Below, in pieces: positions 24,152 through 34,100 of a DNA stretch of 64,000 bases. Position numbers and translations under genes: made by a program. The stretch lies in the NCBI RefSeq assembly GCF_000374165.1, contig NZ_KB893717.1, positions 124,001 to 188,000 on the forward strand, written 5' to 3'. Numbering within the stretch: the stretch's first letter is position 1; each line of letters opens with the position of its first letter. The DNA comes from Parafrankia elaeagni. GTDB lineage: Bacteria > Actinomycetota > Actinomycetes > Frankiales > Frankiaceae. A model generated the notes under the pieces. It was given only the letters and a program-made list of their open reading frames with translations. It made no database searches and was not told where the DNA came from.

Positions 24152-24478
24152 TCAGACGTACGACGCCAGGTCGCGCAGCAGCGCGGCCTTCGGCTTCGCG
24201 CCGACGATCGTCTTGTCGACCTCGCCGTTCACGAAGACGGCCATCGTCGGGATCGACATGATCTGGTACTGACGGGCGATCTCCGGGTTCTCGTCGATGT
24301 TCAGCTTGACGATCCGGAGCTTCTCGCCATGCTCCTTCGCGATCTCCTCGAGGACCGGCGCGACCATCTTGCACGGGCCGCACCACTCGGCCCAGAAGTC
24401 GACGAGCACGGGCTTGTCGCTCTTGAGTACCTCGGCGGCGAAGGTGTTGTCCGTCACCGACGGTGTGGCGCCTGCCAT
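24152..24478 (-). CDS. trxA: Thioredoxin
   Basis: 108-residue thioredoxin with the active site WAEWCGPCK (about 28-36) and the cis-Pro loop MSIPTMAVF. ATG 24478 follows AAGGAG at seven bases. It reduces protein disulfides with electrons from TrxB, encoded 124 bp upstream. It ends at a strong terminator and probably shares the SigR-type promoter in front of trxB. Confidence 0.96.
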   Translation of the reverse strand: MAGATPSVTDNTFAAEVLKSDKPVLVDFWAEWCGPCKMVAPVLEEIAKEHGEKLRIVKLNIDENPEIARQYQIMSIPTMAVFVNGEVDKTIVGAKPKAALLRDLASYV

Positions 24479-24602
24479 GGGAATCTCCTTGCGGGTTGCG
24501 TACCGGGTCGGGCGGGGGTGGGGTGTGAGGGGTCTGGGGTGGTCGCCGACGGCCGGCTCGGCCGCCGGCTTCGGTGATGGAGAGCTCAGGGTGGCGGAGA
24601 GC

Positions 24603-25646
24603 TCAGGTGGCGGCGAGCTCGGGTGCCGGCTGGCGGGGGGCCTGCGCGGTGGTGTCGGACGCCCCCTCCAGACCGGCGATGTAACGCTCGGCGTCGAGGG
24701 CGGCCGAGCAGCCGGTGCCGGCCGCCGTGATGGCCTGGCGGTAGGTGTGGTCGACCACGTCACCACAGGCGAACACACCCGGGACGTTGGTCAGCGTGGT
24801 CGGGTGGGCCACCTTCACATAGCCCTCCTCGTCAAGCTCGAGCTGGTCGCGGACGAGGTCCGTCCGAGGATTGTGACCGATCGCCACGAACAGGCCCGTG
24901 ACGGCCAGCTCGTCGGTGGCGCCGGTGACCGTGTCGCGCAGCCGCACACCCGACACCTTGTTCTCGCCGAGCACCTCCTCGACCGCGGCGTTCCACCGGA
25001 ACCTGATCTTCGGGTCGGCGAAGGCGCGCTCCTGCATGATCGCGCTGGCGCGCAGCTTGTCCCGGCGGTGCACGACGGTGACCGACTTCGCGAACCGGGT
25101 GAGGAACGTGGCCTCCTCCATCGCCGAGTCACCGCCGCCGACGACCGCGATGTCCTGGTCCCGGAAGAAGAAACCGTCACAGGTGGCACAGGCGGACACG
25201 CCGCGGCCGAGTAGCCGGTCCTCGTGCTCGACGCCGAGCTTCTTGTAGGCCGATCCGGTGGCGATGATCACCGACCGGGCCAGGTAGGTCTCCTCGCCGA
25301 CCCTGACGACCTTCGGGTTCGCGGCGAGGTTGACCTCGGTGACGTCGTCCGGGATCAGCTCGGCGCCGAACCGCTCCGCCTGGGCGCGCAGGTTGCCCAT
25401 GAGCTCCGGGCCCTGGATGCCCTCGGGGAAGCCGGGGAAGTTCTCCACCTCGGTCGTGGTCATCAGCGCGCCGCCGGCGGTGATGGCGCCCTCGAACACC
25501 AGCGGGCGCAGGCTCGCGCGGGCCGTGTAGATCGCCGCGGTGTAGCCCGCCGGCCCGGATCCGATGATGATGACGTCCAGAACCCGCTCGCCGGAACGTT
25601 CGGTCCCGGCGGTCGGGGCCGCCTGGTCCTTGCCCTGGCCTGCCAC
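24603..25646 (-). CDS. trxB: Thioredoxin reductase
   Basis: Low-molecular-weight flavoprotein passing NADPH electrons to thioredoxin. FAD-binding [19 protein letters not shown] (about 26-44), redox-active ACATCDGF (near 155-162), NADPH-binding [12 protein letters not shown], and the second FAD motif VFACGDVVD. 347 aa; the first ~20 and last ~25 residues are variable. A GGAAT-N18-GTT promoter lies about 100 bp upstream, as expected for oxidative thiol-stress control. Confidence 0.97.
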   Translation of the reverse strand: MAGQGKDQAAPTAGTERSGERVLDVIIIGSGPAGYTAAIYTARASLRPLVFEGAITAGGALMTTTEVENFPGFPEGIQGPELMGNLRAQAERFGAELIPDDVTEVNLAANPKVVRVGEETYLARSVIIATGSAYKKLGVEHEDRLLGRGVSACATCDGFFFRDQDIAVVGGGDSAMEEATFLTRFAKSVTVVHRRDKLRASAIMQERAFADPKIRFRWNAAVEEVLGENKVSGVRLRDTVTGATDELAVTGLFVAIGHNPRTDLVRDQLELDEEGYVKVAHPTTLTNVPGVFACGDVVDHTYRQAITAAGTGCSAALDAERYIAGLEGASDTTAQAPRQPAPELAAT

Positions 25647-25749
25647 ACCCGCTCCCTTCGTGGTCGCCGGCGGATCCCCGCCGGCTGCTGTTCGGCTTGT
25701 CGGCCGGTGCCGGCCGCGGGTGCCGGGTCGACGTGATGTCTGCCCGCAT

Positions 25750-25775
25750 AACCCCCGGCACCCGCCGCTGATTCC
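25750..25775 (-). promoter_or_regulatory. SigR-type promoter of trxB-trxA
   Basis: On the minus strand GGAAT (25775-25771), exactly 18 bases, then GTT (25752-25750). This matches the GGAAT-N18-GTT consensus of the actinobacterial thiol-stress sigma factor SigR/SigH, of which trxBA is a classical target. Starting transcription here gives a leader of about 90-95 bases. Confidence 0.8.
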
Positions 25776-25884
25776 TCCGGTGAGTCAGTGTGGCCGGCGG
25801 CATCCGGGGCGGGCTGGCACCCATGGGCGGTCCGCGCCCGTGCCCGTCCCGCACCTTCCGCCACAGCCACCGATGATCACCTGG

Positions 25885-27387
25885 TCACGCACGGTTCGCG
25901 TTCACGCTGTACCACACGGCGCTGTGCGCCGGCACGATCCCGCAGTGCGCGTCGAGGATCACGAGCCGCGTGGACGTCGGCTGTCCCGCGACCGAAAGAA
26001 CGATCATGATGGCTGCCTGGTCGTCGAAGCGGACCCGGTCCAGCGCGATCACCGCGCCGCCGGTCTGCGCTGCCAGGCCGTCATAGCACATCCGCAGCTG
26101 CGGCGTGTCGATCAGCCGGGCGAGGGACGCCGGGGTGTTCTGCAGGGGCGTGCTCTGCCCGCCCAGCGCGTCGCCGGGCCCGCTTTCGCCGGCGCGGGGC
26201 GGGGCGGGGAGCGGATCGTCCGCCCGTGGGGACGGCGCCCCCGCCACGGACCAGGTCAGCCGTGTCACCGCGATCCGCCCGGCCAGCAGGGCGTGGCCGT
26301 GGGCCACGACGGTCGCGGGGCGGAGCACTTCGTCGGAATCACCGACGAGCACGAAGGTGCCGTCCGGCGCCTCGGCCAGCGCACGGGTGTCGCGCGTGTC
26401 CGGGACGGGCGCCGCGGCGGCCGCCGGCCCGGACGCGCTGTCGGCAGCGACCTCCACCGCCGGGTCGCTGGCCGAGGTCGCTGCCGAGTACGACTCGCTG
26501 CCCCCGCCGGTCAGCGCGCGCACGGCGAGGAGCGCGGTGCCGAACGCGAGCAGCGCCACGCAGGCGGCGGCGATCGACACCCAGTCACGGGTGATCCGGT
26601 CGCGGCCCTGCGCCGCCTGCCCGCGCCGCGACGCACGGCTGTCCTGCCTGCTGCCAACCAGCCCACCGCCGACCCGTCCGGGGCCGCGTCCGGGGCCGCG
26701 GCCGGGCTCCCGCTCCAGCCTCCGCGGCCGGCGGCCGGCGGCGACGCGGGGACGGCGGCTGCCGAGCCCACCAGGCGCCGCGGCACCGCCGGGGTGGTCG
26801 TCGTGCATCCCACCGGCGCCAGGCCCGCCCAGGGGACCGCCGTCAGCGTGCGGGCCGTGCGGGCCGTGCGGGCCGTTCGTGCCGCCGGGTCGGTCTGCCT
26901 TCGCGACCTGGCCGGCCCGGCGAGCCTCGCCGGAGCCGTCGGTCGGCCCTCGGCCGGGTGCCGGCTCGGCGTCGTCACCACCGGCGCCGGAACGGGAGGC
27001 GAGGGCCGCCTGGATGCGTGCGGCGACCTCGTCAGGCATCGTCATGGTGGCCAGCCGGGCAAGTTCCGAGCGGACCCGGTGCAGAGCGGCGAGCGTCTCC
27101 TGGCAGGTGACGCACCCACGAACGTGCCGGTCGACCCGGGACGCGGTGATCACCCGGGAACGGCCCGGGCCCGGGGGTTCCGGATGAGTGTCGAGATAGG
27201 CGTCGAGCACCTCGATGTCGGGGTGCGAGCCGCGCCGGGTCACCGAGGACGTGTCATCGGCGGGAGCGTCGTCGGGTGCGCCCGGATCGGTGAGGGGGCC
27301 GGGGCCGTGTGCGTCGTCGGCGCCGCTCGGGTCGCCGAGGTGCCAGCCGGGATCCGAGTCCTGGGCGCCGTGCTTGTCCGTCATCAC
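25885..27387 (-). CDS. Anti-sigma factor, zinc-finger type, membrane-anchored
   Basis: 500 aa. The N-terminal part has a zinc-binding anti-sigma motif H88-x3-C92-x2-C95 (DRHVRGCVTC) followed by an amphipathic helix (ETLAALHRVRSELARLA). A long Gly/Pro/Arg-rich linker leads to one membrane segment (about 268-292), and an external domain of ~200 residues with no recognised family ends the protein. It starts at GTG 27387, seven bases inside the spacer after the sigma gene, behind an unusually perfect Shine-Dalgarno. Cognate regulator of the adjacent sigma factor, by motif and position. Confidence 0.85.
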   Translation of the reverse strand: MMTDKHGAQDSDPGWHLGDPSGADDAHGPGPLTDPGAPDDAPADDTSSVTRRGSHPDIEVLDAYLDTHPEPPGPGRSRVITASRVDRHVRGCVTCQETLAALHRVRSELARLATMTMPDEVAARIQAALASRSGAGGDDAEPAPGRGPTDGSGEARRAGQVAKADRPGGTNGPHGPHGPHADGGPLGGPGAGGMHDDHPGGAAAPGGLGSRRPRVAAGRRPRRLEREPGRGPGRGPGRVGGGLVGSRQDSRASRRGQAAQGRDRITRDWVSIAAACVALLAFGTALLAVRALTGGGSESYSAATSASDPAVEVAADSASGPAAAAAPVPDTRDTRALAEAPDGTFVLVGDSDEVLRPATVVAHGHALLAGRIAVTRLTWSVAGAPSPRADDPLPAPPRAGESGPGDALGGQSTPLQNTPASLARLIDTPQLRMCYDGLAAQTGGAVIALDRVRFDDQAAIMIVLSVAGQPTSTRLVILDAHCGIVPAHSAVWYSVNANRA

Positions 27388-27391
27388 CGCT

Positions 27392-27403
27392 GATCACCTC
27401 CTT
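27392..27403 (-). promoter_or_regulatory. Full-length Shine-Dalgarno overlapping the sigma gene stop
   Basis: AAGGAGGTGATC is a 12-base match to the complement of the 16S rRNA 3' end. Its middle bases encode the last Arg codons and TGA of the sigma factor; the anti-sigma GTG follows at about nine bases. This should give tight translational coupling. Confidence 0.8.
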
Positions 27404-28437
27404 CGGCGAGTTGGCCACCCGGCCGTCAGGTCGGTCGGTTCGTTCAGGCTGATCGGGCCGGCCGACCCGGGCGGACCAGTGTCACCGGACGCCGCCGTGG
27501 CAGCACCCCCCGGACCACCGGGGCCTGCCGGGCCGACAGCGGCCTCCGCGGCGAGGCTGGCGGAGACCTGCGCGGCCGGACCGGCAGCGGCGATGTCGCC
27601 CGCCGTTGCGCTGCCCGCCGTTGCGCGGCTGGTCGTGCCGCGGCCGGTGGCAGACGCCTCCGCCGTCGTAGATACCGCTGCTGTCGTAGGTGCCGCTGCC
27701 AGGTCGCTCGCCGGCACCGTGATGCCCTCATCGGATCCGTCCCGTGCGTCGCGCCGTCCCTCATCTGAGACGGAAGGCGAGGCCCCCGGGTTCCCGAATG
27801 CCGGCTGCGGCGTGCTTTTGGGGGCGAGATGCCCGAGATGGGCGGCCAGTCTGGCCCGGGCCCGCGCGCAGCGGCTCTTCACCGTGCCGACGGGAATGTC
27901 CAGCATCTCGGCGACCTCGGCGACCGGGCGCCCCTCGACGTCCACCAGCACGACCGGGACGCGCAGGGTGTCCGGGAGCAGGGCGAGCGCGGTCCGGATG
28001 TCCATCCGGGTGTCGTGCTCGGCGATCGCGTCGCGGGCGTCGACCGGCTCGTAGGGGACACCGTCAGGAGATGACGGAAGGGGCACTGTCGGGCGGACCG
28101 CGCGGCGGCGAAGACGGTCCAGAGCAGCATTGGTGACGATCCGGTGCAACCAGGTGCCGACGGCCGCCTCGCCGCGGAAGTCGGCCGCGCGGCGGTGCGC
28201 GGAGAGCATCGCCTCCTGGACGGCGTCCGCCGCGTCCTCGGCATCACGCAGCAGGACGAACGCGACCGTCCACAGCCGGTCCGCGTGCGCCCGGAACAGC
28301 TCGCCGAACGCCTCCGGATCACCCGCCACATGCCGGCGCAGCGCCTCGGCGTCCACGTCCGGATCCGCCCCAAGGGAGCCAGGCACCACCGGGCGCCCGG
28401 CCGGAGACGGCGTCACCGTCGCTCCGTCCCAGCCCAC
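27394..28437 (-). CDS. ECF sigma factor (SigM-like) with disordered C-terminal extension
   Basis: RNA polymerase sigma-70 family, ECF group. Region 2 spans about 33-105 (FGELFRAHADRLWTVAFVLL, DAADAVQEAML, VGTWLHRIVTNAALDRLRR). Region 4 spans about 140-195 (ALALLPDTLRVPVVLVDVEGRPVAEVAEMLDIPVGTVKSRCARARARL). Homologues normally end near 200 residues; here ~150 Ala/Thr/Gly-rich residues follow, so total length is 347. Linked to the anti-sigma gene, and placed between trxB and the murJ block as mycobacterial sigM is. Orthology to SigM is by synteny. Confidence 0.9.
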   Translation of the reverse strand: MGWDGATVTPSPAGRPVVPGSLGADPDVDAEALRRHVAGDPEAFGELFRAHADRLWTVAFVLLRDAEDAADAVQEAMLSAHRRAADFRGEAAVGTWLHRIVTNAALDRLRRRAVRPTVPLPSSPDGVPYEPVDARDAIAEHDTRMDIRTALALLPDTLRVPVVLVDVEGRPVAEVAEMLDIPVGTVKSRCARARARLAAHLGHLAPKSTPQPAFGNPGASPSVSDEGRRDARDGSDEGITVPASDLAAAPTTAAVSTTAEASATGRGTTSRATAGSATAGDIAAAGPAAQVSASLAAEAAVGPAGPGGPGGAATAASGDTGPPGSAGPISLNEPTDLTAGWPTRRRR

Positions 28438-28450
28438 CGTCCCGCGCTGC

Positions 28451-30643
28451 TCAGTTCCGGAACTCGACCTCCGCGATCGACCCCTTGAACTTGCCGTCCA
28501 CGGTCGGCAGGTTGGTGAGCCAGATCACCCAGTACCTGTGCTCCTGCTGGTCGGACGGCATGACGATGGTCGCCGGACCGCTGGGCTTCTGCGCCTGCGG
28601 GTCGCCGACGACGGCGTAGTCGTTGATGTTCTCCGAGAGTGTGTCGGACGCCCTCAGCTCGAAGGTGACCGGCCCCAGGGTGCCGACGGTCACCACGACC
28701 TCGCTGGGGCGGATGGCCTCGTTGAAGGCAAACCGCAGCCCCACGCCGCTCTTGAGACCGCCGAACGGGCCAGGAGGGTCGTACCCGTCGGTGGTCCACT
28801 GGGTGGCCGGCTCCCCGTCGTGCACGTTCGGAACGGTCTCCGGGTTCTCGTCCTTCACCGCGTCGGAGCTCAGCGGGTCGAAGGACCTGACCTCGGCCGG
28901 TGGGATCGTCTGCCCGGCGGACACGCCCGCGGGCCCCGACGGGCCGCCAGCCTCAGTACCCGGCTCGCCGTCCCCGTCCTGCGGCTGGAGCGCGATCACC
29001 GCGACGACGGCGACGAGGGCGATGACGACCAGCAGCGCGAGCCAGGGCAGGAGACGCCTGACCGTGCCACCGGCGCCGTCCGCCCCGCCGCCGCGCCGGC
29101 TGTCGGACGACGGCGGCACAGGACCGCCGCCGTCGTCGTAGCGGCGTGGCTCGGAGGGCCCGCGCTGGGCGGGGTAGCCGTCGTAGCCGCGGCCCCGGTC
29201 GTCGTAGCCCCGGTTGTCACGTTCGTCGTAGCCGCCGCGGGCGCCGTAGCCCCGCTCGTCGTAGGAGGTCTGGTCGTAGCCGTCGCGGCCCAGGTAGGAG
29301 GTCTGGTCGTAGCCCGGGCGCTCGCGGCCGCCGTAGCCGTTGGCCGGGTTGGAGCCGTAGCCGCCGCGGCCGTCGTAACCGGAGCTGTCCTGGTAGCCCC
29401 CGTTGCCCTGGTAGCTGCCGTTGGACGGGTAGCTGCCGTTGGACGGGTAGTCCGCGGTGCCCGGGCCGTAGGGGTCCATCGACATCGCCTCGGTGCTGAC
29501 CGGGCCGTCGTCGCCGAGGCTCATCAGGCCGGTGTCGAGCACCTGGTCGACCGGGCTGACGGCCTCCAGCTCGGCGACCAGGTCGGCGGCCGTGGTGATC
29601 GGCGCGCCGGCGCGCTCGTCGCCGAGGGTGGCCAGCGTGATCGCGTCGAGGTCGCGGGGGACGGCACTGTTGATCTGCCGGGGGGTGCGCAGCCGCCCGT
29701 CGGAGGTCGGGGCCGCCGGCAGGGCGTGCTCGCCGACGAGGGGCCAGGTGCCGGTGAGGCCGGCGTAGAGCAGCGCGCCGAGGGCCCGCACATCCGCCAG
29801 GTCCCCGGCGGTACCGGCGCCCGCGCCGTCGCCGCCCTCCGCCTCGGCGGAGCCGATCGTGGGCTCCGCGCCGGTGACGGCGCCGTCGAGCCCGGCGAGG
29901 ATGCCGCCGATCTCCAGATCGACGACCTTGACCGTGCCGTGACCGGAGACGATGACGTCACCGGGGTTGAGCCCGCCGTGGTGGATGCCGCGCTCGTGGG
30001 CCGCGGCGAGGACCCGGGCCGCGGCCAGCACGATGGCGCCGGCCTGCTCGGGGCGCAGCGGTGTCTCGGTGGCGAGCTGGCGCAGCGTGCGCCCCTCCAC
30101 CCACTCGGACACCACGTAGGAGACACGTGCCGAACCGGTGGTGGTGGTTGTCGCGTCGTAGGTGGAGGCCGCGCCGGGATGGACGAACCGCCCCGAGCTG
30201 ATCGCGGCGCGCAGGAGCGCCTGGGCGATGTCCTCGAGAGCGGACTGGTCGATCTCGCCCTCGGTGTCCGGTTCGTCGCTGTCGAGATGCTCCACGATGC
30301 GGACAGCCACCGGACGGGCCAACACGTTGTCATCGCCCCGCCACAGTGTGACCGGACCACGAGTGTTCAGGGGGGCCAGCAGCCGGTAGCGCCGGTCGAG
30401 AACGGATTCGGCCAGCACGGCGGTACTGGCGGGGCCTGGCGCCGACGCTTCGTTCGTCACGTCGTTATCGACGTCCGCGCCCTGCGGTCGGTTGCTTCCG
30501 TCGACCACAGCGCCTCCGTCGTCCACATACCCGCCGGCCGACCCGACGACGGGTTGCCCCACCCGAACCGGGCAGGGGATCCGCCCAGCGTTCCGCCACT
30601 GTGAACGAACACCCCGGGCACCCTCCGTCGCCTTGGCAGACAT
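28451..30643 (-). CDS. Membrane pseudokinase with external discoidin-like domain
   Basis: About 730 aa. A protein-kinase fold (about 85-360) lacks key catalytic residues: the HRD loop is HHGGLNPGDV and DFG is VVDLEI. It is followed by a Tyr/Gly/Asp-rich disordered region (GYDQTSY, GYDERG repeats, about 390-510), one membrane segment (about 525-547) and an extracytoplasmic domain resembling F5/8-type (discoidin) folds. This matches the C-terminal half of mycobacterial MviN (Rv3910), here a separate gene. The start is uncertain; GTG 30508 with GGAGG just upstream is an alternative to 30643. Its stop is 13 bases before the sigma gene. Confidence 0.82.
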   Translation of the reverse strand: MSAKATEGARGVRSQWRNAGRIPCPVRVGQPVVGSAGGYVDDGGAVVDGSNRPQGADVDNDVTNEASAPGPASTAVLAESVLDRRYRLLAPLNTRGPVTLWRGDDNVLARPVAVRIVEHLDSDEPDTEGEIDQSALEDIAQALLRAAISSGRFVHPGAASTYDATTTTTGSARVSYVVSEWVEGRTLRQLATETPLRPEQAGAIVLAAARVLAAAHERGIHHGGLNPGDVIVSGHGTVKVVDLEIGGILAGLDGAVTGAEPTIGSAEAEGGDGAGAGTAGDLADVRALGALLYAGLTGTWPLVGEHALPAAPTSDGRLRTPRQINSAVPRDLDAITLATLGDERAGAPITTAADLVAELEAVSPVDQVLDTGLMSLGDDGPVSTEAMSMDPYGPGTADYPSNGSYPSNGSYQGNGGYQDSSGYDGRGGYGSNPANGYGGRERPGYDQTSYLGRDGYDQTSYDERGYGARGGYDERDNRGYDDRGRGYDGYPAQRGPSEPRRYDDGGGPVPPSSDSRRGGGADGAGGTVRRLLPWLALLVVIALVAVVAVIALQPQDGDGEPGTEAGGPSGPAGVSAGQTIPPAEVRSFDPLSSDAVKDENPETVPNVHDGEPATQWTTDGYDPPGPFGGLKSGVGLRFAFNEAIRPSEVVVTVGTLGPVTFELRASDTLSENINDYAVVGDPQAQKPSGPATIVMPSDQQEHRYWVIWLTNLPTVDGKFKGSIAEVEFRN

Positions 30644-31156
30644 CGGGCGCCCATAGGCGCCGCGAGCCTGGGTGCTGCGCCTGGTTCACCGGCGACGTTG
30701 GGCGGGGCCCGCGCACAGCGTGTTCAGTGTACGAGGCGAGCCCAGTCATCTCGCGGATGTCTTCGGACAAGCCAGGTTGGCACACACACCGGAACCGCGT
30801 GCCTATCGATGCGCCACGGACACCGTCTCGCGCCGCCCCGGATATGGAGCGGGCCGGCGGCCTGGGCGGCGCGAATCCGATTGGAGTTTTCGTCTCGACA
30901 CTCTCCGTTCCAGATCCTGCCGGATGTCCGAAGAATTTCACGCGACCGACACGTAATTGCTACGTGCCGTTGTGTCGCGGGATGGTGGACACAGCCAGGT
31001 GGGATCGGAAGCAGTGCTGGGCCCGCCGCCGTCAACCGCAGGAGGCTTTGTCGTGCCCCCGGTGGTCCTCCAGGCTGGCAAGCCGTGGATACGACCTTGG
31101 TGCCATGGGCGGCCGAAAACAGGGCGACGGATTCGCGGCCACCGGCCCGTCGGGGC
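30644..31156. other. murJ-pseudokinase spacer
   Basis: 513 bp without a credible gene. It separates murJ from the pseudokinase gene that is fused to murJ in mycobacteria, so it probably contains a promoter for the pseudokinase-sigma-antisigma run. I see no clear terminator or sigma-specific promoter motif. Confidence 0.5.
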
Positions 31157-34100
31157 TCAGCGCCCGCGCCCGCCAGGCGGCCCGCCACGCCCGCCCGAGG
31201 AGCCCCGCGGGCCGCCGCCGCGTCCACGGCCCTGCCCCCGGTCCGGCCCGGGCCCGCCCGACCCCGACCCTCGGGACCCGCCCGACCCTCGGGACCCCGA
31301 CCCTCCGGACCCCGACCCTCCGGACCCGCCCGACCCTGATCGTCCCGAACCGGACCGCCCGGAGGAGCCGCCGCCGGCCGGCGGTCGGCCCGACGAGGAA
31401 CGGCCTGAGGAGGAACGGCCCGACGAGGCACCGCCGGTGGGAGCCCGACCGGACGGTGGCCGTTTCGCTCCGGCCGCCGAGGCCGGCCGCGCGGCGGCAC
31501 CGGCACCGGCACCGGCCGGAGCGCGGCGCCCGGCGCCGAGCCTGCCTCCCACCATGCGCATCAGCGCGGTCATCTCGTAGAGCCCGCTGCGGACCGACAC
31601 CACGACGAAGACCACGCCGCCCACGGCCAGTCCGACGACGACCGCGACCGCCGAGACGAGCCAGCCCGTCCCGAGCAGGTCACGCAGGCCGGCCGCGATG
31701 ACACTGGCGAGCACGGCGCCGATGCCGGCCGTCACGCTCACCCGGGTGGTCACCCGCGCGATCCGGTTCCCGTCGATGCCGCCGAGCCGGCGCCGCAGCA
31801 GGACGGTGGTGGCGGCCAGGCCGATCAGGTAGGCCAGCGAGAAGCCCAGCGGCAGCACGACGGCGCGGTGCTCCACATCCGCCAGCTGGGACAGCGTCAC
31901 CGCGGCGACGACATTCGTCGCCACCACGCCGATGTTGACCAGCGCGGGGGTGCGGCTGTCCCGGTAGGCGTAGAAGGCCCGCAGCTGCACCTGGAACAGG
32001 GAGAAGGGCACCAGGGCCACGGCGAAGGCGCTCAGCGCATCACCGATTTTCACCGCGGAGTCGTACCCGACAGCACCGTGGTGGAAGATCGCGACGGCGA
32101 TCGGACGTCCCAGCGCCAGCAGGAACAGCGCCGACGGGACGATCGCGGTGACCGTCATCCGGGTAGCGGTGGAGAGGTCCTCGCGGACCAGCGCGTCCTT
32201 GCCCGCGGCCGCGTGGTTGCTCATCCGTGGCAGCAGTGCGGTGACGACCGAGACGCCGATGATCGCGTAGGGCAGCTGGAAGATCTGGTAGGCGTTCTGG
32301 TAGATCGTGAGGACCTGGCCGCCTGTCGCCAGCTTGGTGATCACGATGAGGCCGAGCTGGCTGACGACCACGTAGAGCAAAGTCCAGCCGGCGAGCCGGT
32401 ACGCCGCACGCAGGCCGGGGTGGCGCAGGTCGAGGCGCGGCCGATAGCGGAAGCCGACGGCGCGCACGGCCGGCAGCAGCGCGACGGTCATGACGATCAC
32501 GCCGAGCGTGGTGCCGCCGGCGAGGATGTAGGTCTGCGCGTCGGTGATCCCGTCGACCGTCGGCGGCCTGTCTCCGGGCGCGAAGATGAACACCACGCAG
32601 GTGAGGATGACCACCAGGTTGTTCAGCACCGGCGCGAACATGGGCGCGGCGAACGACTGTCTGGTGTTGAGGACCGCGCCGAGCGTCGCCCCGACCCCGT
32701 AGAAGAGCACCTGGGGCATGAACCAGCGCAGCATGTCCGCTGCCAGGGCCTTCTGCCCCTCGTCGCCCTTGATGTACAGGCCGATGATCTGGGGCGCGGC
32801 GAACATGCCCAGGACGACCGCCACGCCCAGGACCATCACCGTCAGGGTCACCAGGGACGAGGCGAAGCCGTCCCCGCCGTCCGGGTCCTCCTTCGAGGCG
32901 CGGACGAGCACCGGGACGATGGCGCTGGTGAGAATGCCCCCGAGCAGCAGGTCGTAGAGGATGTTGGGCGTGGTGTTGGCGGCGGTGTAGGCGTCGCCGA
33001 CGGATGCCACTCCGATGGCGGCCGCGATGGCCACGGTGCGCAGGAATCCGGAGGCCCGGGAGGCGATCGTGCCGATCGCCATGGTCCCGCTGGCGCGGCC
33101 CAGGCCGACGCCCGCCTTGCCAGCGCCCTTGCCCGTGCCGGTGCCCTTGGTGGCGGCCACGGGACGCTTCCCGCTCGGCTGCCGTGGGCGTTGCTGCTGT
33201 GGCTGACGCTGCTGCTGTGACGGGCGCTGCTGCCGTGGTGGTCCGGGGCGCCCCGGTGCCGGTGGTCGGAGGCGCCTGTCGGCGGGCGGGGGAGCCGCGG
33301 GCGGGGCCAGGCGGGCGGTGCGGTCGTCGGCGGGAAGTTCCTCGAACAGGTCCTCGTCGGGCAGCGGCGTGCGACCACCACCGGGTGGCGGCGTGCGACC
33401 ACCGCCGGGCAGTGGTGTGCGGGGGCCGGGGGCCGGGGTGCGCGCGCGCGCCGGCCGCACACCGGGCCCGCCCTCCGACGGCGGCGGGATCGCCGGTGCG
33501 CTCGGAAGCCTCCTGGTCTGCTCCGCGGCCAGACGTTCCACGGGAGCGTGCGGGCCGGAGGGGTACCCGCTGATCGCTTCCTCATCCACCTGGTATGACT
33601 TGGGCGGCATACCCGGATACGGGTCGATACGGCCAGCTCCGCTGTCGTGCGGGTCTCTGCTGGGCCGCCGGGCCGCTGCCGGTGATGGTGGCGGCGCTGC
33701 CGGGGGCGGAGTCGGAGGCACTGGCGGACCACCGGGGTAGGCGGAACCGGACGGCACGCGGGCCGTGGGAGGCGCTCCGTCCGCAGGCCACGAGCCCGCC
33801 CGGCTGTCCGGGGAGTGCCGGCCTCGGCCCTCGCCGCGGGCGCCGTAGCCGTAGCCGAGGTCCCGGCCGTAGCCCTCATCCTGGTCGTAACCGTCGTCGG
33901 CCCAGGGGCGTCGGGGCCCTCGGCCGTCGGCCGCGGCGTCGTGACGGTGCCCCTCGGACCGTGAACCGCCATGCCGGTCCACGTCGTACGAGGGGCCACC
34001 GCGGTCGCTGCCGCCGCGTTCGTCGTCATACCAGCGCTCGTATCCGGCGGGTGTGTCCGCGCCGCGCGCCGCGTCGTGACCGTCATATCCGTGTCGATCA

